A DNA stretch of 64,000 nt from Oryzias latipes (lineage: Eukaryota > Chordata > Actinopteri > Beloniformes > Adrianichthyidae), in the NCBI RefSeq assembly GCF_002234675.1, contig NC_019875.2, positions 23,526,299 through 23,590,298 of the forward strand, written 5' to 3'. Below the pieces are notes generated by a model. The model saw only the letters and a list, made by a program, of their open reading frames with translations, was not told the DNA's origin and ran no database searches. The translations under genes and the position numbers were made by a program. Shown here piece after piece: positions 1 through 26,514 of this stretch. The first letter of the stretch is position 1. Every line of letters begins with the position of its first letter.

Positions 1-318
1 TATTATTTTGCTTCCAATGTCATAGTTTTGTATATATTTTCTGTTTTCCCAGATTAATTTTTAGAATGTTTTTACAAGAGCTTTTTTATTACAATTCAGT
101 TTCACACAGGAATGGCAACAAAACTAAATCTAAATCAGTTTTGATTAATCAATTTAGCTATTTTGTCTATTTAGGACCACAGAAACGTGCCACTAGGAGA
201 TATCCTTTCGATGTTTTATGTCCATAACATTTTGTTTTAAGAAGCAGTACATTATTTTTCTTTTTTTTCTTTTTATAGATTGCTCAGGTCTCAGTAGGCC
301 ACTTTCAGGCATGATGGA

Positions 319-966
319 TCACAATAAAGCAGTTGTGAAAGAACCTGCGCTCTGCGTGTCTGCTCTGTCCTTCAGCACGCACAACAACCACATTAGGATA
401 AGGGACAGCAGAGCCAGGATGCCTGCGACCAGCAAACAGAATGAGCCAAGAGGTAGCGTTAGGCTATCAAAGTTGTGCAGAGAAATGAGACCCAGAAATA
501 AGAGTACCACAGTACCCAAAAAGGAGAAATTGGCGCACACGCATCCGGCGGTAAACGCAACGTGTTTGCAAGTTTCACAGCTGCTGTCGGAGTCCTGGGA
601 CGTCAAGGAGGAGCCAGACGGAGATGTCTGCTCCTCTCTGTCTGACGCATTTTCGTGCTTTGTAATTGGAAGCAAGTCAGTCAACAAAACGTTGTCGGGA
701 AGGTTCTGAATCTGATACTCCCGAACCGGAGTTCTGTGGCGACAGACAGGACAACCGATTCTCCAGCCTCGACCCTCCAGGGAATGCAGCTTCTCGAGAC
801 ACTCCCGGCAGAAGGTGTGGGAGCAGCTCAGGAGTTTGGGAATGTGGCGGTCCAGGTCGAAGTAGTTGAAGCACACTTTGCACTCGAAGTCTTCAGGGAC
901 AGAGGAGTCAGGCGCGGGCGGAGGAGCAGAGTCAGAGCCGCTCCGTGCACCGACCGTCTGCGCCAT
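319..966 (-). CDS. RING-finger E3 ubiquitin ligase-like protein with two membrane segments
   Basis: A single-exon frame of 215 codons. Residues 29-75 form a C3HC4 RING finger: Cys29, Cys32, Cys48, His50, Cys53, Cys56, Cys72 and Cys75 are in the expected spacing, so the protein should bind two zinc ions and recruit a ubiquitin-charged E2. An acidic/Ser-rich linker follows (about 105-135), then two hydrophobic segments at about 147-166 and 173-198, predicting a membrane-anchored ligase with the RING in the cytosol. This plan and the wording around the RING resemble the small RNF182/RNF186/RNF152-type proteins; I cannot assign the exact member. The start is the first ATG in frame and follows a short Ala/Pro/Ser-rich leader. 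The gene is divergent from pax3, whose start codon lies 5.8 kb away. The C-terminal stop is TGA at 319-321. Overlapping plus-strand frames are antisense shadows. Confidence 0.85.
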   Translation of the reverse strand: MAQTVGARSGSDSAPPPAPDSSVPEDFECKVCFNYFDLDRHIPKLLSCSHTFCRECLEKLHSLEGRGWRIGCPVCRHRTPVREYQIQNLPDNVLLTDLLPITKHENASDREEQTSPSGSSLTSQDSDSSCETCKHVAFTAGCVCANFSFLGTVVLLFLGLISLHNFDSLTLPLGSFCLLVAGILALLSLILMWLLCVLKDRADTQSAGSFTTALL

Positions 967-1861
967 GTCAGCGCTTATGACGCTGCGCTAAAGCCGTTTT
1001 ATTTATTTATATAACATGGCCCCGATGCTCAAAACCCCCCGATATTCAGCCAACACAGACTGTATGCGCTGTCTTTAAAGAGTATAATCTGTGAGTTGAG
1101 ACATTTAGTCACATATTCAGCAGTCGGGGATTTTGCTGTTCACATTTCGCCCGGAGCGAAACCAGGAACAAGACCAGCCCCCAGAGACTCCCTCACGACC
1201 TTCCAAGCAGAACTAACCGTTAAAGGAGAAGTGGTGGATGGATTCCGCAATTGATTTCGCTATTCGCTCTCTGTCTCTGTCACAAGCGTGGGTCATGTGC
1301 ACGAGATGCTCCCACAACCGCAAAATTACAATCTGGCATAGTGACTGCTGCTTGGAAGCGTGAAGAACAGTCCGTTTGAATTTCAGCACCACGAGCTGTG
1401 GACAGCGCCAAACACAGCAACTGCTGGCGACACTTTGAACTGCAGCCAGGAGCACATATCTTAAACCTTCGCAGTTCTGCTGAACAACCTAAACTGCTTT
1501 TTTCCAAGCAAAAATAAGATAAAAAATATGAATTAAACAAAAAGCAGACAAAAATATTTACATGGATCAAACCTAATTTAGGCTTAAAGACATACATTGA
1601 TTTGAACATAAACAAAATTATAAATGCAACACCTTTATGTTTTTGCTCCCATATGTCATGAGATGAGCTCAATGATCCAAAACATTTTTTACAATCACAA
1701 AATAACAATTTTTGTCAAATAATGGTCTTATCTATTTAAATATGTGACATTGAGCACTTTTCTTTTGCTGAGATCATCCATAATCCATCTCACCTCATTG
1801 TCGTGTCAAGATGCTGATCAGACAGCATGATTATTGCACAGGTGTATAAACGCCCCTCTCA
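967..1861. other. 5' flank of the RING gene
   Basis: Sequence upstream of the RING-finger gene. I see no coding exon, and no clear TATA box close to the start. The first 500 bases are richer in G+C than the region further out. Confidence 0.4.
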
Positions 1862-2010
1862 CCCTTTCTCACACAAGCTCGAGTCCTCGATCAACCAGAG
1901 GCCTGGGAGCTTGAGGGTCCTGCGACGCCCCTCTTACCCTTCCGCAGGTGGTTTCTCACCCAAGCTCGAGTCCTCAACCAGAGGTCTGGGAGCTTGAGGG
2001 TCCTGCGCAG
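1862..2010. repeat. Tandem duplication at the end of a retrotransposon fragment
   Basis: A block beginning CAAGCTCGAGTCCTC and ending GGGAGCTTGAGGGTCCTGCG occurs twice, starting at 1874 and again at 1961 (period about 87). The first copy has four extra bases (gatc type) within it. It joins the 3' end of the minus-strand R4/Rex6-like fragment and is probably its 3' untranslated region, duplicated. Confidence 0.7.
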
Positions 2011-2851
2011 TATCTTAGCTGTTCCTAGCACTGCGCTTTTCTGGACTGAGAGGTCTGACGTCTTTCCAGGTATCTGTTGAAGCCACTCCTCCAGCTTGGG
2101 GGTTACTGCACCACTGTCACCTTCACTTTCCAGGCTTTCTCCAGTTCTTCTCTGAGTCCCTGGTATTTCTCCAGTTTCTCATGTTCCTTCTTCCGGATGT
2201 TTCCATCGCTTGGCACTGCCACATCCACCACAATGGCTTTCCTCTGTTTTTTATCCACCACTACAATGTCTGGTTGGTTAGCTATAACCATCCTGTCAGT
2301 CTGGATCTGGAAGTCCCACAGGATCTTTGCCCTCTCATTCTAAACCACCTTTGGAGGTGTTTCCCATTTTGACCTTGGGGTTTCCAGTCCATATTCTGCA
2401 CACATGTTGCTGTATATTATTTCAGCCACTTGATTGTGGCGCTCCATGTATGCTTTCCCTGCCAGCATCTTACACCCTGCAGTTATGTGCTGGATTGTTT
2501 CAGGCGCCTCTTTGCACAGCCTACACATTGGGTCTTGTCTGGTGTGGTAGATCCGAGCCTCTACCGCTCTGGTGCTCAGGGCTTGTTCCTGAGCTTCCAG
2601 GATGAGTGCTTCAGTGCTGACCTGTAGGCCATCCCTTTTTAGCCATTGGTAGGACTTCTTGATATCAGCCACTTCAGTTATGGTCCGGTGGTACATCCCA
2701 TGCAGGGCTTTGTCCTCCCATGAGGATCTGTCCTCCAGCACTGTATCCTCTGCTCCCCATTGCCTGAGACATTCACTGAGCACACTGTCAGTTGGGGCCT
2801 TGAGCTTGATGTACTTATGCATCTTGGATGTTTCATCCTTGACAGTGGCTT
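1990..2851 (-). mobile_element. Decayed R4/Rex6-like non-LTR retrotransposon, 3' fragment
   Basis: Reading from 2851 down to about 2000, the minus strand encodes the C-terminal part of a LINE polyprotein. It includes a Cys-Cys-His-Cys knuckle (CRLCKEAPETIQHITAGC) followed by a PD...DVAVPSD segment that fits the PD-(D/E)xK restriction-like endonuclease of R2/R4/Dong/Rex6 elements. The reverse transcriptase domain is missing, so the copy is 5' truncated. It is also broken: an in-frame TAG lies at 2340-2342, after which the same frame continues through the endonuclease core, and the frame ends at a stop at about 2103 where the conserved tail would be expected to continue. The frame picks up again as PKLEEWLQQIPG-like sequence at about 2040-2100. 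It is a dead fossil with no sign of host use. Confidence 0.8.
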
Positions 2852-5800
2852 AATATGAACACTTACATGAATGTTAGCAATAAAAACTGATGTTAAACAT
2901 AAATGGACATGTATTTATTTATACATAACACATTAAATGCACTAAATATAATATTTGCCACAAATTGTTTGTTTGTATCAAGAACTGGTGGTTTAGGACC
3001 CAAAATGTCCCCTGCGTGCCTCTATTTTGGTCGTCCTCCCTAACTACTTACAAATTGCTGTAAAAGGGGGGTGGAAAGAAGCACATTTATAAACAATCCC
3101 TATTGTGTGTTACTTAAAGTCTAAGTAGTTTTTACAATTTATCACTCCAAGTGCAGATTACTTATTAAAGTAATCAAGTAAGAAAAAAGTAGATAGATAG
3201 ATAGATAGATATGGCAGTATTGTGCCCTCGTGTGGCTCAAGTTAGAAATGCATAATTTCGTTCAAGCAGCAGTTTGAGAACGTTAATGGATGCAGTCATT
3301 TATCTTTTTTTCATATGTAAAGAAATATAGAAAATACATAAGTCAGCAACAATGAGCTAATATTTCTTTTGAGAGGTTTTTCCATAAAGCGTATTAAAAA
3401 TATTTTAACTTGTGAATTGTTTTTAATGTATTTGATCTGGCTTTGACATGCATGTTAAATTACATGATTGCCACATATTGCCATTATGTTAAGTTTTCCA
3501 ACCTGGGGTTGAAAAGTGAAAGATGCCCAGACAAGCAGATATTAGGGTTATCTTGTATCTACTTTAAAGTTAAATTACATTCAACCCATAAAACCTTTGT
3601 GATCATAATGAACAGTTGCTGCAGCAACACATTTAGCAGATTGTTCTCCAGTTTTTCCAAACAATGAAAACACTGGATGTTTTGGCGATTCTTACCCATC
3701 AGTTAATGTGCCTTTTCCATCTCTAATTAAAGACAGATCAAAATCTCACCGAAGGTGTTTCCTCATACTCATCATGAGACCACAAACTTTTAACTCTGTT
3801 GTTTAAGTCTGCATTTGTTGATCTATGAAGTCCAGCATGCATGCCCTGCAGACTCATGTTTAACAAACACTCGGCTGTTCTGTTTTGCCTCTCTCCTGCA
3901 CATGAGCTCACCTTGCTGGTCTTTGTTGTGATAAATTCATTCAGTTACGCTTCCCACTATAAGGGCTTGATCCAGTGATAAAATCCAACACATCATACAA
4001 ACAACTTTCTTTGATAGCATCTTGTAACACTAATGTTAGAATGAAAAGGAATTTCCATTCCTCCATAATTGCAACCTCTTAAATGTTTGTTTATTTGATG
4101 ACGTGATCATTATTTTTTTAATTGCTTTTTTCAAAACTTTATTGCTTTTGATTTGAGTCGACAATTTACAATAAATAAACATATGACAGAATTCATCAAC
4201 ATTTTGGCAAAAGATGTTTTATGGGTTTCTGGGCAGCTTTTTTCATGAAGACCTTTAAATAAAGCTGATAAATATTCAAACAAGATTTATTCACATATTT
4301 TGCCTATCGAAGAAATAAAATGATTTCCTTGCAGGAGTGATCTTGGATCACCACAACAGCACAGATTTTAAAAAAAGTGTCGAGAGCTTTTAAATTTTTT
4401 CCCCCATAATGGATCAACATTTTCTATTTGGTATGCATTTTTAGCCAATTCAGAACCTTGTTAATAAGAGCTTCAAGTAAGTTCAACTAATGCTGTTGGC
4501 CTAAGTTGTTTTCAGTAATGGCAGGAAAAATAATTCTTAAAATGTATTTGTGAGTCAGTCAGATGTAAAATGCCTAAAATACTCAGCCTGCCCTGTGTGC
4601 ACGTATCCAGATATACATAACAACCAGTTTCCCTTTAGGGATATGCTTTATTTTGAAGCATTTTGTCCACCCCAGTGCAGTTTTGCCACAGCTTACTACT
4701 CTAATTGATTTGACATGCTTGATCCGATATCCTTTTCATGACAGTTAAACTTTAGTATGATAACTTTTTGTGGCCCCACTTCTTGCTTTTATGGAGGTAT
4801 AATGTTTCCATATGTCTTGTGCCTTTTTCCCCCTGCACAGACTTGCAGGGAAAAAAAGTTAAAACACACTGAACAGTGTGTACTGCAGTAGAAAGACGTT
4901 AAACAGGAATAAAATACATTTTTGCTCCTTCGAAAATGTGTGTTTACTCTGCTCACTGGGAAAATACATTTTTCCCCTATTGAGCAAATAAAAACTTGTC
5001 GAAATATTTGAAGAAACGGGTGCATTTAAAGTGACATTTTCTGGATTATCATATTTTAAAAGTGCTGATTTGACAGATATAAAAAAATGATATAATTTTA
5101 ATAAAATTGCTTTAAAGAGGTCACGACCAAACCCTCTTTCAAGGAATGCGCTGAGAGCCTGTAAAAAGAATTGGCAGTATGGCAGCAGCCTTCAGACCTG
5201 TTCCTCAGGGAGGGAGGGGGGTTAAAAAAGTACTGGTCTATTAAACACGCCTGATTACTACAATTATCACATCTCTACAAGCTTCAGAAAAGTCAAGTGA
5301 TCCCTCATGTGGGCCTGCATAACAGCAATGGAACATTTGCACGGATGTGTTACACCTCCGTGTGGCCCGACCACGCGTCCGCGCAGCATCCTTTGTTAAA
5401 TAAGCGCAACTAGACGATCACGCAGAGTTTTTTGCGTGGGTCGCGCTGGAACTCAGAGAAAAGAATAGATCCTTTTCTCCACGCTCAGCATCCCCCTCAT
5501 CAACAGCAGTTTTTTTCCCCCCTGCGCACCTCTATTGTCTGCTGCAGCCACAAGACTCATGCTTTGCTCCGGCACTTGTCCCTCCCGATGATTAATAAAG
5601 ATAAACGCGTTTTTTTGGAGCCAATAACTTTCTGATTTCAGGTTTGCACAGGGAAACAAAAAAACAAGGAATGGACGAAATAGTTTTTAGAAACTTAAAT
5701 GGTCACACAGTAAAAATAAAAAACGTTCAAAATAAAAATAATGGAGCATTTTTTAATATTAGTTTTTGTTGATAATGTCTTAAGGGATTATGCATTTTCA

Positions 5801-6430
5801 ATAACGTGAGTTAGTCATCTCATTTGTTATTTATACAATACTATTTGGCCAACTGTTATTCATTATTAATAGAAAATAACACAAGTAAAATTATTAAGGT
5901 ATTTGTAAACTCCAAGAGGATTAAAAATACTCATATTTTGTTAAAAAAAACTTTTCTCCTGAACGTTGATTTTTTTGCTTTGCACGTATCTATGTATAAA
6001 ATAAATAAACTCAAAAAAATGTTCAAAGTGTATAATCAATACAAAAATTATGATTTTGTATTCATTGCAACATTACCCTTTTGGTTTTTTACTTGAAAAA
6101 AGCGAGCTAACACTAAATTTTAGTGCACATGTGCTCGTGGTTTGGTGGGTTAAACGGTTTTACGTATTTATTTTTTGTCACATTTACACTTTCGAAGCCA
6201 CATTTGACAAGCTCTATAAATCTGATTTAGTTTTGTCAAGCTTTCCGTAGAACAATTTACTGATCATAAGAAATCTGGATCAGAAGGCAACTTCATAAAC
6301 TTTTTTCTAAATCAACGGATTTTGCTTTTTTTTTAAGTGTTGGTCCCCATGAAGGCCCATTTCCTCAGAAGCCTGTGACATGACAATATGGACTCGTGAG
6401 GTCAGTCCAAACGAGCTGAACTCCTGCTCT
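2852..6430. other. Intergenic region between RING gene/LINE fragment and pax3
   Basis: AT-rich sequence without an exon I can support. It holds a short AGAT microsatellite at 3191-3210. Short frames here have no recognisable domain. Proximity to pax3 makes regulatory elements plausible, but none is proved by sequence alone. Confidence 0.4.
3191..3210. repeat. (AGAT)5 microsatellite
   Basis: Five exact tandem AGAT units. Confidence 0.95.
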
Positions 6431-6526
6431 CCAATCGGAATGCTCCTCCTCTCCACAAATGTCCGGATTTGTAACCAATCAGCGCGCGCGGCGCGGAGAC
6501 AGTGGGGACAGCGACCAGAGATAAAA
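6431..6526 (+). promoter_or_regulatory. Candidate pax3 core promoter
   Basis: Two CCAAT boxes (CCAATC at 6431 and ACCAATCAG around 6475) lie in a locally GC-rich stretch, followed by a TATA-like ATAAAA at 6521-6526. This would place the transcription start near 6550, about 260 bases before the pax3 ATG. The order and spacing are typical; the TATA match is weak and the assignment is an inference. Confidence 0.45.
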
Positions 6527-6811
6527 TGTTTGACTTCCATGCATCCTCTCAGAGCATCTTCTAATCCTTCGAGCACTGTCAGAAATCTGCACGTTGATCT
6601 AAACTCACCGCCCACTCACACTTACCACCGGGGACCAGTCAGTCTCTGAGGCCCCGGTTCACTTTTCCTCCTGAGGACCAACCTGTTACTCAAGAAAAGG
6701 AGACCTGCATGCGCCGCAGCCGCAGAGCGCGCTCAGCTGCAGAAACCGAACACGTTCTGTAGAGTGAAGACGCATCTGTGCTCTAAAAGTTGCCTGCAGG
6801 AGACTGGAATA

Positions 6812-21776
<14,965 letters not shown>

Positions 21777-22654
21777 GGGGAAAGGATTTAGGTGTTGGTA
21801 ATCAGCAGAAAAAGTTGCTTGTCTGGACTGACAAGAGGTGATTTCAGTGGTGGGGTTGAATGTTCCAATGAAGGACCAAAAGTAGCGCCTTCTCTGGTAA
21901 CTGGTGCTCACCTCTGTGCCTGGCTGGCTATTCTCCAAGGGACCAAACAAGGTGGATTATGTCACATAAAGCGAAAAGATGAAGAGTGTGAAGAATGTGG
22001 AGATGGACTTTATCAGCCTAGCTGCTTCCCCACTGGTGAATGATTCAGGCTGGTGAGCTTACACTTTCTAGGAATGTTTTTCAGCACTACGTCTTAAAGC
22101 AGTGCTATCAACCTGCAGTGAGATGCATTTGTTTTTGGACAATGACTTTTGAGTTTGTTAGGAAAAAGAAAAGAAAAAAGAAAAACGGAAGCCTAGTGGA
22201 TCCAGTGAATCCACTGAACCCAAAGAAAGTGCAATACATTCATACCTCATGTGCTGTAGTTTGAGAACGATCAGATGTCTTCACTATAGCCTCAAAACCT
22301 GCTCTCTCTTTTTAATTGTAATTCATTTTGGGTTGTCTAAAGTGATCAATCAGGGGAAATATTGAAGTCCCCATGTCAAAAAAAAAAGAAAAAAAAAAGA
22401 AAACAAAACCGAAAGAAGCAGCAGTTCTGGCAGTGAATACACTATTCAGTTGACATCATTTTTTTATAATTGTTTTTGTCTGTTTGCATGTTTACTTAGC
22501 TGTAAACAGGAGCTTGACGATTCTGGTTCTGTTTCTTATTTATTTAGTGTTCAAGTGTATTTTTGTATGCCCCTTGTCACCACGCCTCTGTGCTTCATGT
22601 CTTACAGTTTATATTTGTTACTTTTTTATGTTTTTTTCATTTATATTGATGTGA

Positions 22655-22660
22655 AATAAA
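22655..22660 (+). terminator. pax3 poly(A) signal
   Basis: Canonical AATAAA followed by a GTTGTTGT-rich downstream element, 880 bases after the exon-9 stop. It fits the end of the pax3 3' UTR. Confidence 0.65.
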
Positions 22661-22680
22661 GTTGTTGTAAGAAACTGTGT

Positions 22681-25600
22681 GTATAATATAGCACTATTAC
22701 TATTTATAATAAACTATGTGACAATAAAAAAGTGGCATTTTATTCTTTGTGACCAACCTAAAAAAATATCAATAATCAATATTTTCAATTAAAATTTATG
22801 TCAAAGGTCAATGAACAATCCACTGCTGGTTCCTCAATAAAATAAAATATAAAAGTTAAATTTCTTTAGAGAATTACTTTCTAGTTGATATGAATGAATA
22901 ATATAAAAAGTAATACAACAGTGATTCCCAGATTATTTTCTGCATCAGTGTTAACTTATTATTGTTGCTTAGCGTTGATCCTATATTCAAGATGGAAGAG
23001 GATTTGTGTTATGTTTGCTTAAGGAAAATGTAAATATTAGTTAAGCTAAAGTAAATCTGTTGGTATATTGATAAATAAGCTTGAGATTTTACATTTTTTT
23101 CATAAATTTAGTATAGGATCTCAAAGTTAAAAATTTAAAAATGTTTCTGAAGTTTTTATACTGCAAAAAAATATATATTTTTGCCTAGTTTCAACTTTAA
23201 ATAACTTTTTATACTTGTATAAGACAAAATGACTTTACTAGTAATTTGTCTGTAATATTTTATGACTTAAGACAATAATCTTGAGTATTTAATCTCGAAA
23301 AAATATGTTTTTTAGTGATATCTCTAAATAAACTAGAATTAACTAAAATAAACTTTTTTTTACTCATAATTTCAGTTGACTTTAACAACTTTATCCTAAA
23401 GTGTATAATTCTAGTCCTATTTAATTGGTCCAGAAATAAAGATTGGTAACCTGTTGTAGCACTTAAAATAGGATGTTTTGGAAAAATTAAGAATAACAAG
23501 TACAAAAAGTATAAGCATATATGTTTGTTTATACATGGGCCATCTTTACAGATAAAACTTTCCAAAAAACAATACACGCATATTTAAGATGTATTATTTC
23601 TAATTATAAGATAACTATACCTAAATATGTCTTAAAAGAGTAGGATATAACAACTTATTAAAAAAAAATTCTACCAAGACAAATTCTGGTTCTATTGGTA
23701 GATTTTTTTCACTAGTAAAAGAGAAAAACATCTTGAATTCTATGAATATATATTTAACTTGTTTTGAGAAGGACATTTTTCCAGTGTAGTAATTTTTATT
23801 TATTTATGACACTATAAGTCTATTCCTTACAAAACAAAACAACTGAGTTAAAATGGGAATGTCAAATTAAATTTGGATGTGTCTTATTGTGTTTTTGTGT
23901 TTGGGATTTTGGATTTTTTGCACATTTACCGAATTGTAGGGAAACTTGCCTTAAACCTAACAAATTGAGAAAAAGTGGTTTTATTTTATTTTAACAGAAA
24001 GGAGTTGAAAAATGATTTCTTGATTTTGTACAAAATTTTAAACAAAAATAAACATGAAGTAAACAAATTCAAACTTTTCAAAATTCAAAAACCTCTTTGT
24101 AAATAACATAAACATTAGCACTTTCACACCATTTTAATGGGATTTAAAACAATGAACGGTTACACAGAAAAAATGCGTATGTGTAGAAGAAGTTATGGTA
24201 AAGAAAAGAAAAACCATGACTGCACTGAAGGTATTAAACATTTAATAATTTGTTCATTCATTCACACATGTTTTTGCACACACTCTGGCAGCACTAAATC
24301 ATCTATATGTCCTTTTTCATAAATGGTCCGCTTTAGACATATTCCAGCTCTCTGGTGACTCCTTCACACCCCTTAATGACTAAAGCAGAGCTGCTGTAAA
24401 TTACAGGAGTCCAGCGGCTCACAGACACACTGGAACATCAGTCACTGACACGGCTGCACAAACCTCAGATGGCTTTGGGTGCTGGATGCCAAACAGACAC
24501 AAAAGTACATATCCCCCACTGGGTGAATTGTGTTTATTTTTTTTCCAAGTCTTCCCAAATCTACGCAAAACACCAGTACATAGTTACCATTCTTTGTGCC
24601 TTGGCTGACGAAGGTTTAAGGATCAAGGTTGCAGCTGTCCATGCCATTCACAATAAAAGTCGGAGGCGTTTCTGGGTTGTAATGCGCTTCTTGTTGTTTG
24701 TTTGCATTTTTTTCGGATTAGGTTGTTTGCTGAGCACCATTTTCTTACTTCAACAAACAAATTATTTTTTTATAAGTTCGCGGCTGGTAAGACGGAATGA
24801 GTGAAAAAGCCAAAGGGCTTGCTATAGAACAAAGTGTCAGTCAAGCAGCAACACACTGGAGACAACTTAACCTCTGACCCCGACACTCTTTGAAATGAGT
24901 AGACTACTTGACCGGAGCTGACAACAATCCAAATGTCTTTGCAGCTTCCAACTTCCAAATTGAAAGTGAAGGGAAGAGTACAAAGAAAATAGACAGAAAA
25001 GGGACTTTTCGATGGATAGAAGAGAAAGAAAGTTAGAAAGGGGGGCACACAGGGTCAGAATGGTCTTTTAGCAATCAGACTTATTGCATTTAGCAATAAA
25101 AATCCTTCACTGAAAACTATTTAATAATTGCAAATATCTTAAATGTCGGCTAATAAGACTTTATCCTTTCCAAGCTTTTCTCAAAATCAGCCCAGTTGAG
25201 AGATTTTTTGTCTCATTGAAAGCTAGGATGTAGAAACAAAGAAATTATTATTATTATAATGAGTCCAAATGCTCTTGCTTCACACTTTTGACTATAGAAA
25301 AACTTAAATCAAGACACCCCCCTTCCAAAAAAACAACAACAAATTGTATGATTTAAGAAATGTTCAGAGATCTGAAGAAATTATTTTAGAAACAAAAATG
25401 TAGATTTATGTTCTAACAATAAAGACTAGTTCTAGATTTTATGAGGATTTATAAAGATCGACCAACTTGCACCAAGATCATATTCTCATTATGTTCACAT
25501 TTTGTCCTAAAATGAGTCATTTCTTCTTGTTACACTAGTTTTTTGTCACTGTAATTGAATTGAACTACAGAAAAACTAAAAAGATACAGATCATTTTCTT

Positions 25601-26130
25601 GGAACAAAACAAAACTTTATTGGGCTGTATAAATTCAAAGCTATCTATCTAACAGTTAGCTTTTTTAGCTTATTTTTCCATTCTTGAAGGTTTTCGTGGA
25701 ACTCAGTTTTCTGTAGTTTCTAGAGTCTGACATAAGATTTCTTGTAAAGTGAAAATGACATGCTACATGAAAAAAATATAAGTCAACTACTTTCTAGTGA
25801 TTTTCTTCTTAAGATCAGTCTTGTTTTCCTATTTTTAGGCTACCCATCTTTGTATTGTTGTAAAAGTTTTCACCGTTCTCAAAACTAGGTCATGATTGTG
25901 CTTCTCTAATGTTTTGTCTGTTACAGAAAAGGGAAGGACAGGATTTTATCGCTGAAATGCCCCTTATCAAGCCTTGCAAAGAGGGAGTGGGTAGCTTGCA
26001 GCATACCTTTCCTAAAGTGGTGAGTGCTTGCTTTTCATGCAGAGCCAACACTAGTTGTCTAGTCGCCTTGGCTTCTTATTTTTTCCCCACCCATCTGTTT
26101 TTTCAGCTCAATTTTGTGACTGATTTTAAT
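22681..26130. other. Intergenic, pax3 to KCNE-like gene
   Basis: Strongly AT-rich, no supported exon. At about 25,927-26,021 a possible non-coding first exon for the next gene lies between TCTGTTACAG and a GTGAGT donor, but its partner acceptor is uncertain. Confidence 0.4.
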
Positions 26131-26139
26131 ATGAAGATC

Positions 26140-26514
26140 ATGAACCGGACACTCCTATTTTTTCTTCTTGCCAGATGCCAGCAGATTCTCAAGGATACAG
26201 ATTTCAACACAAGTCACCACCAAATAAACCGGACAATTTCCAAGACCACAGTGAGTTCTCTGTCCAACAGCACTCCAGTTTTCTCCACTACTACCTCCAG
26301 AGCAACCTATGACAATGCTTACTTCTACATCGTGTTCGTGATGGTCTTCTACTCCGTCCTCGCCCTGACACTTTTCAAGTGCTTTGCAGGCAGTGATGAA
26401 GCAAAGAAGGATCCTCATGAGGAGTTCACAGGCTCTGGGCAGACATCAACACAAACTTTCAATGCAGGCCACATGGCAGAAAAGTTTTACTTTGAAGAGG
26501 AGAGCAGCCTCTGA
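26140..26514 (+). CDS. KCNE-family-like small single-pass membrane protein
   Basis: A 124-residue frame. The N-terminal part has four N-glycosylation sequons (Asn2, Asn23, Asn30, Asn43) and is Ser/Thr rich. One membrane segment follows at about 61-81, introduced by DNAYFYIVFVMVFYS, which matches the DxxYxYIxxxMxFY entry motif of KCNE (MinK/MiRP) potassium-channel beta subunits. After it comes a short charged stretch and KKDPHEEF, resembling the SxDPYxxYI motif after the KCNE membrane segment. KCNE proteins modulate voltage-gated K+ channels such as KCNQ1; a similar role is inferred. The usual basic YxxSxK(R) motif just after the membrane segment is replaced by FKCFAGSDEAKK, which is odd. In mammals KCNE4 lies near PAX3, so locus position suggests a kcne4 relative, although the C-terminus is far shorter. 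An upstream in-frame ATG (26131) is possible. A polypyrimidine-AG at 26159-26175 could be a splice acceptor, but the frame after it would then need a different start. Confidence 0.6.
   Translation: MNRTLLFFLLARCQQILKDTDFNTSHHQINRTISKTTVSSLSNSTPVFSTTTSRATYDNAYFYIVFVMVFYSVLALTLFKCFAGSDEAKKDPHEEFTGSGQTSTQTFNAGHMAEKFYFEEESSL

Noticed and set aside
218-709. 163-codon plus-strand frame
   Set aside because: Antisense to the RING-finger gene, which has a clear domain; no features of its own.
2077-2627. Plus-strand frames across the retrotransposon fragment
   Set aside because: Antisense of the R4/Rex6-like coding strand, which carries the recognisable zinc knuckle and endonuclease.
6307-6615. 102-codon minus-strand frame over the pax3 promoter
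   Set aside because: Overlaps the CCAAT/TATA region and 5' UTR on the opposite strand; no domain and no conservation evidence.
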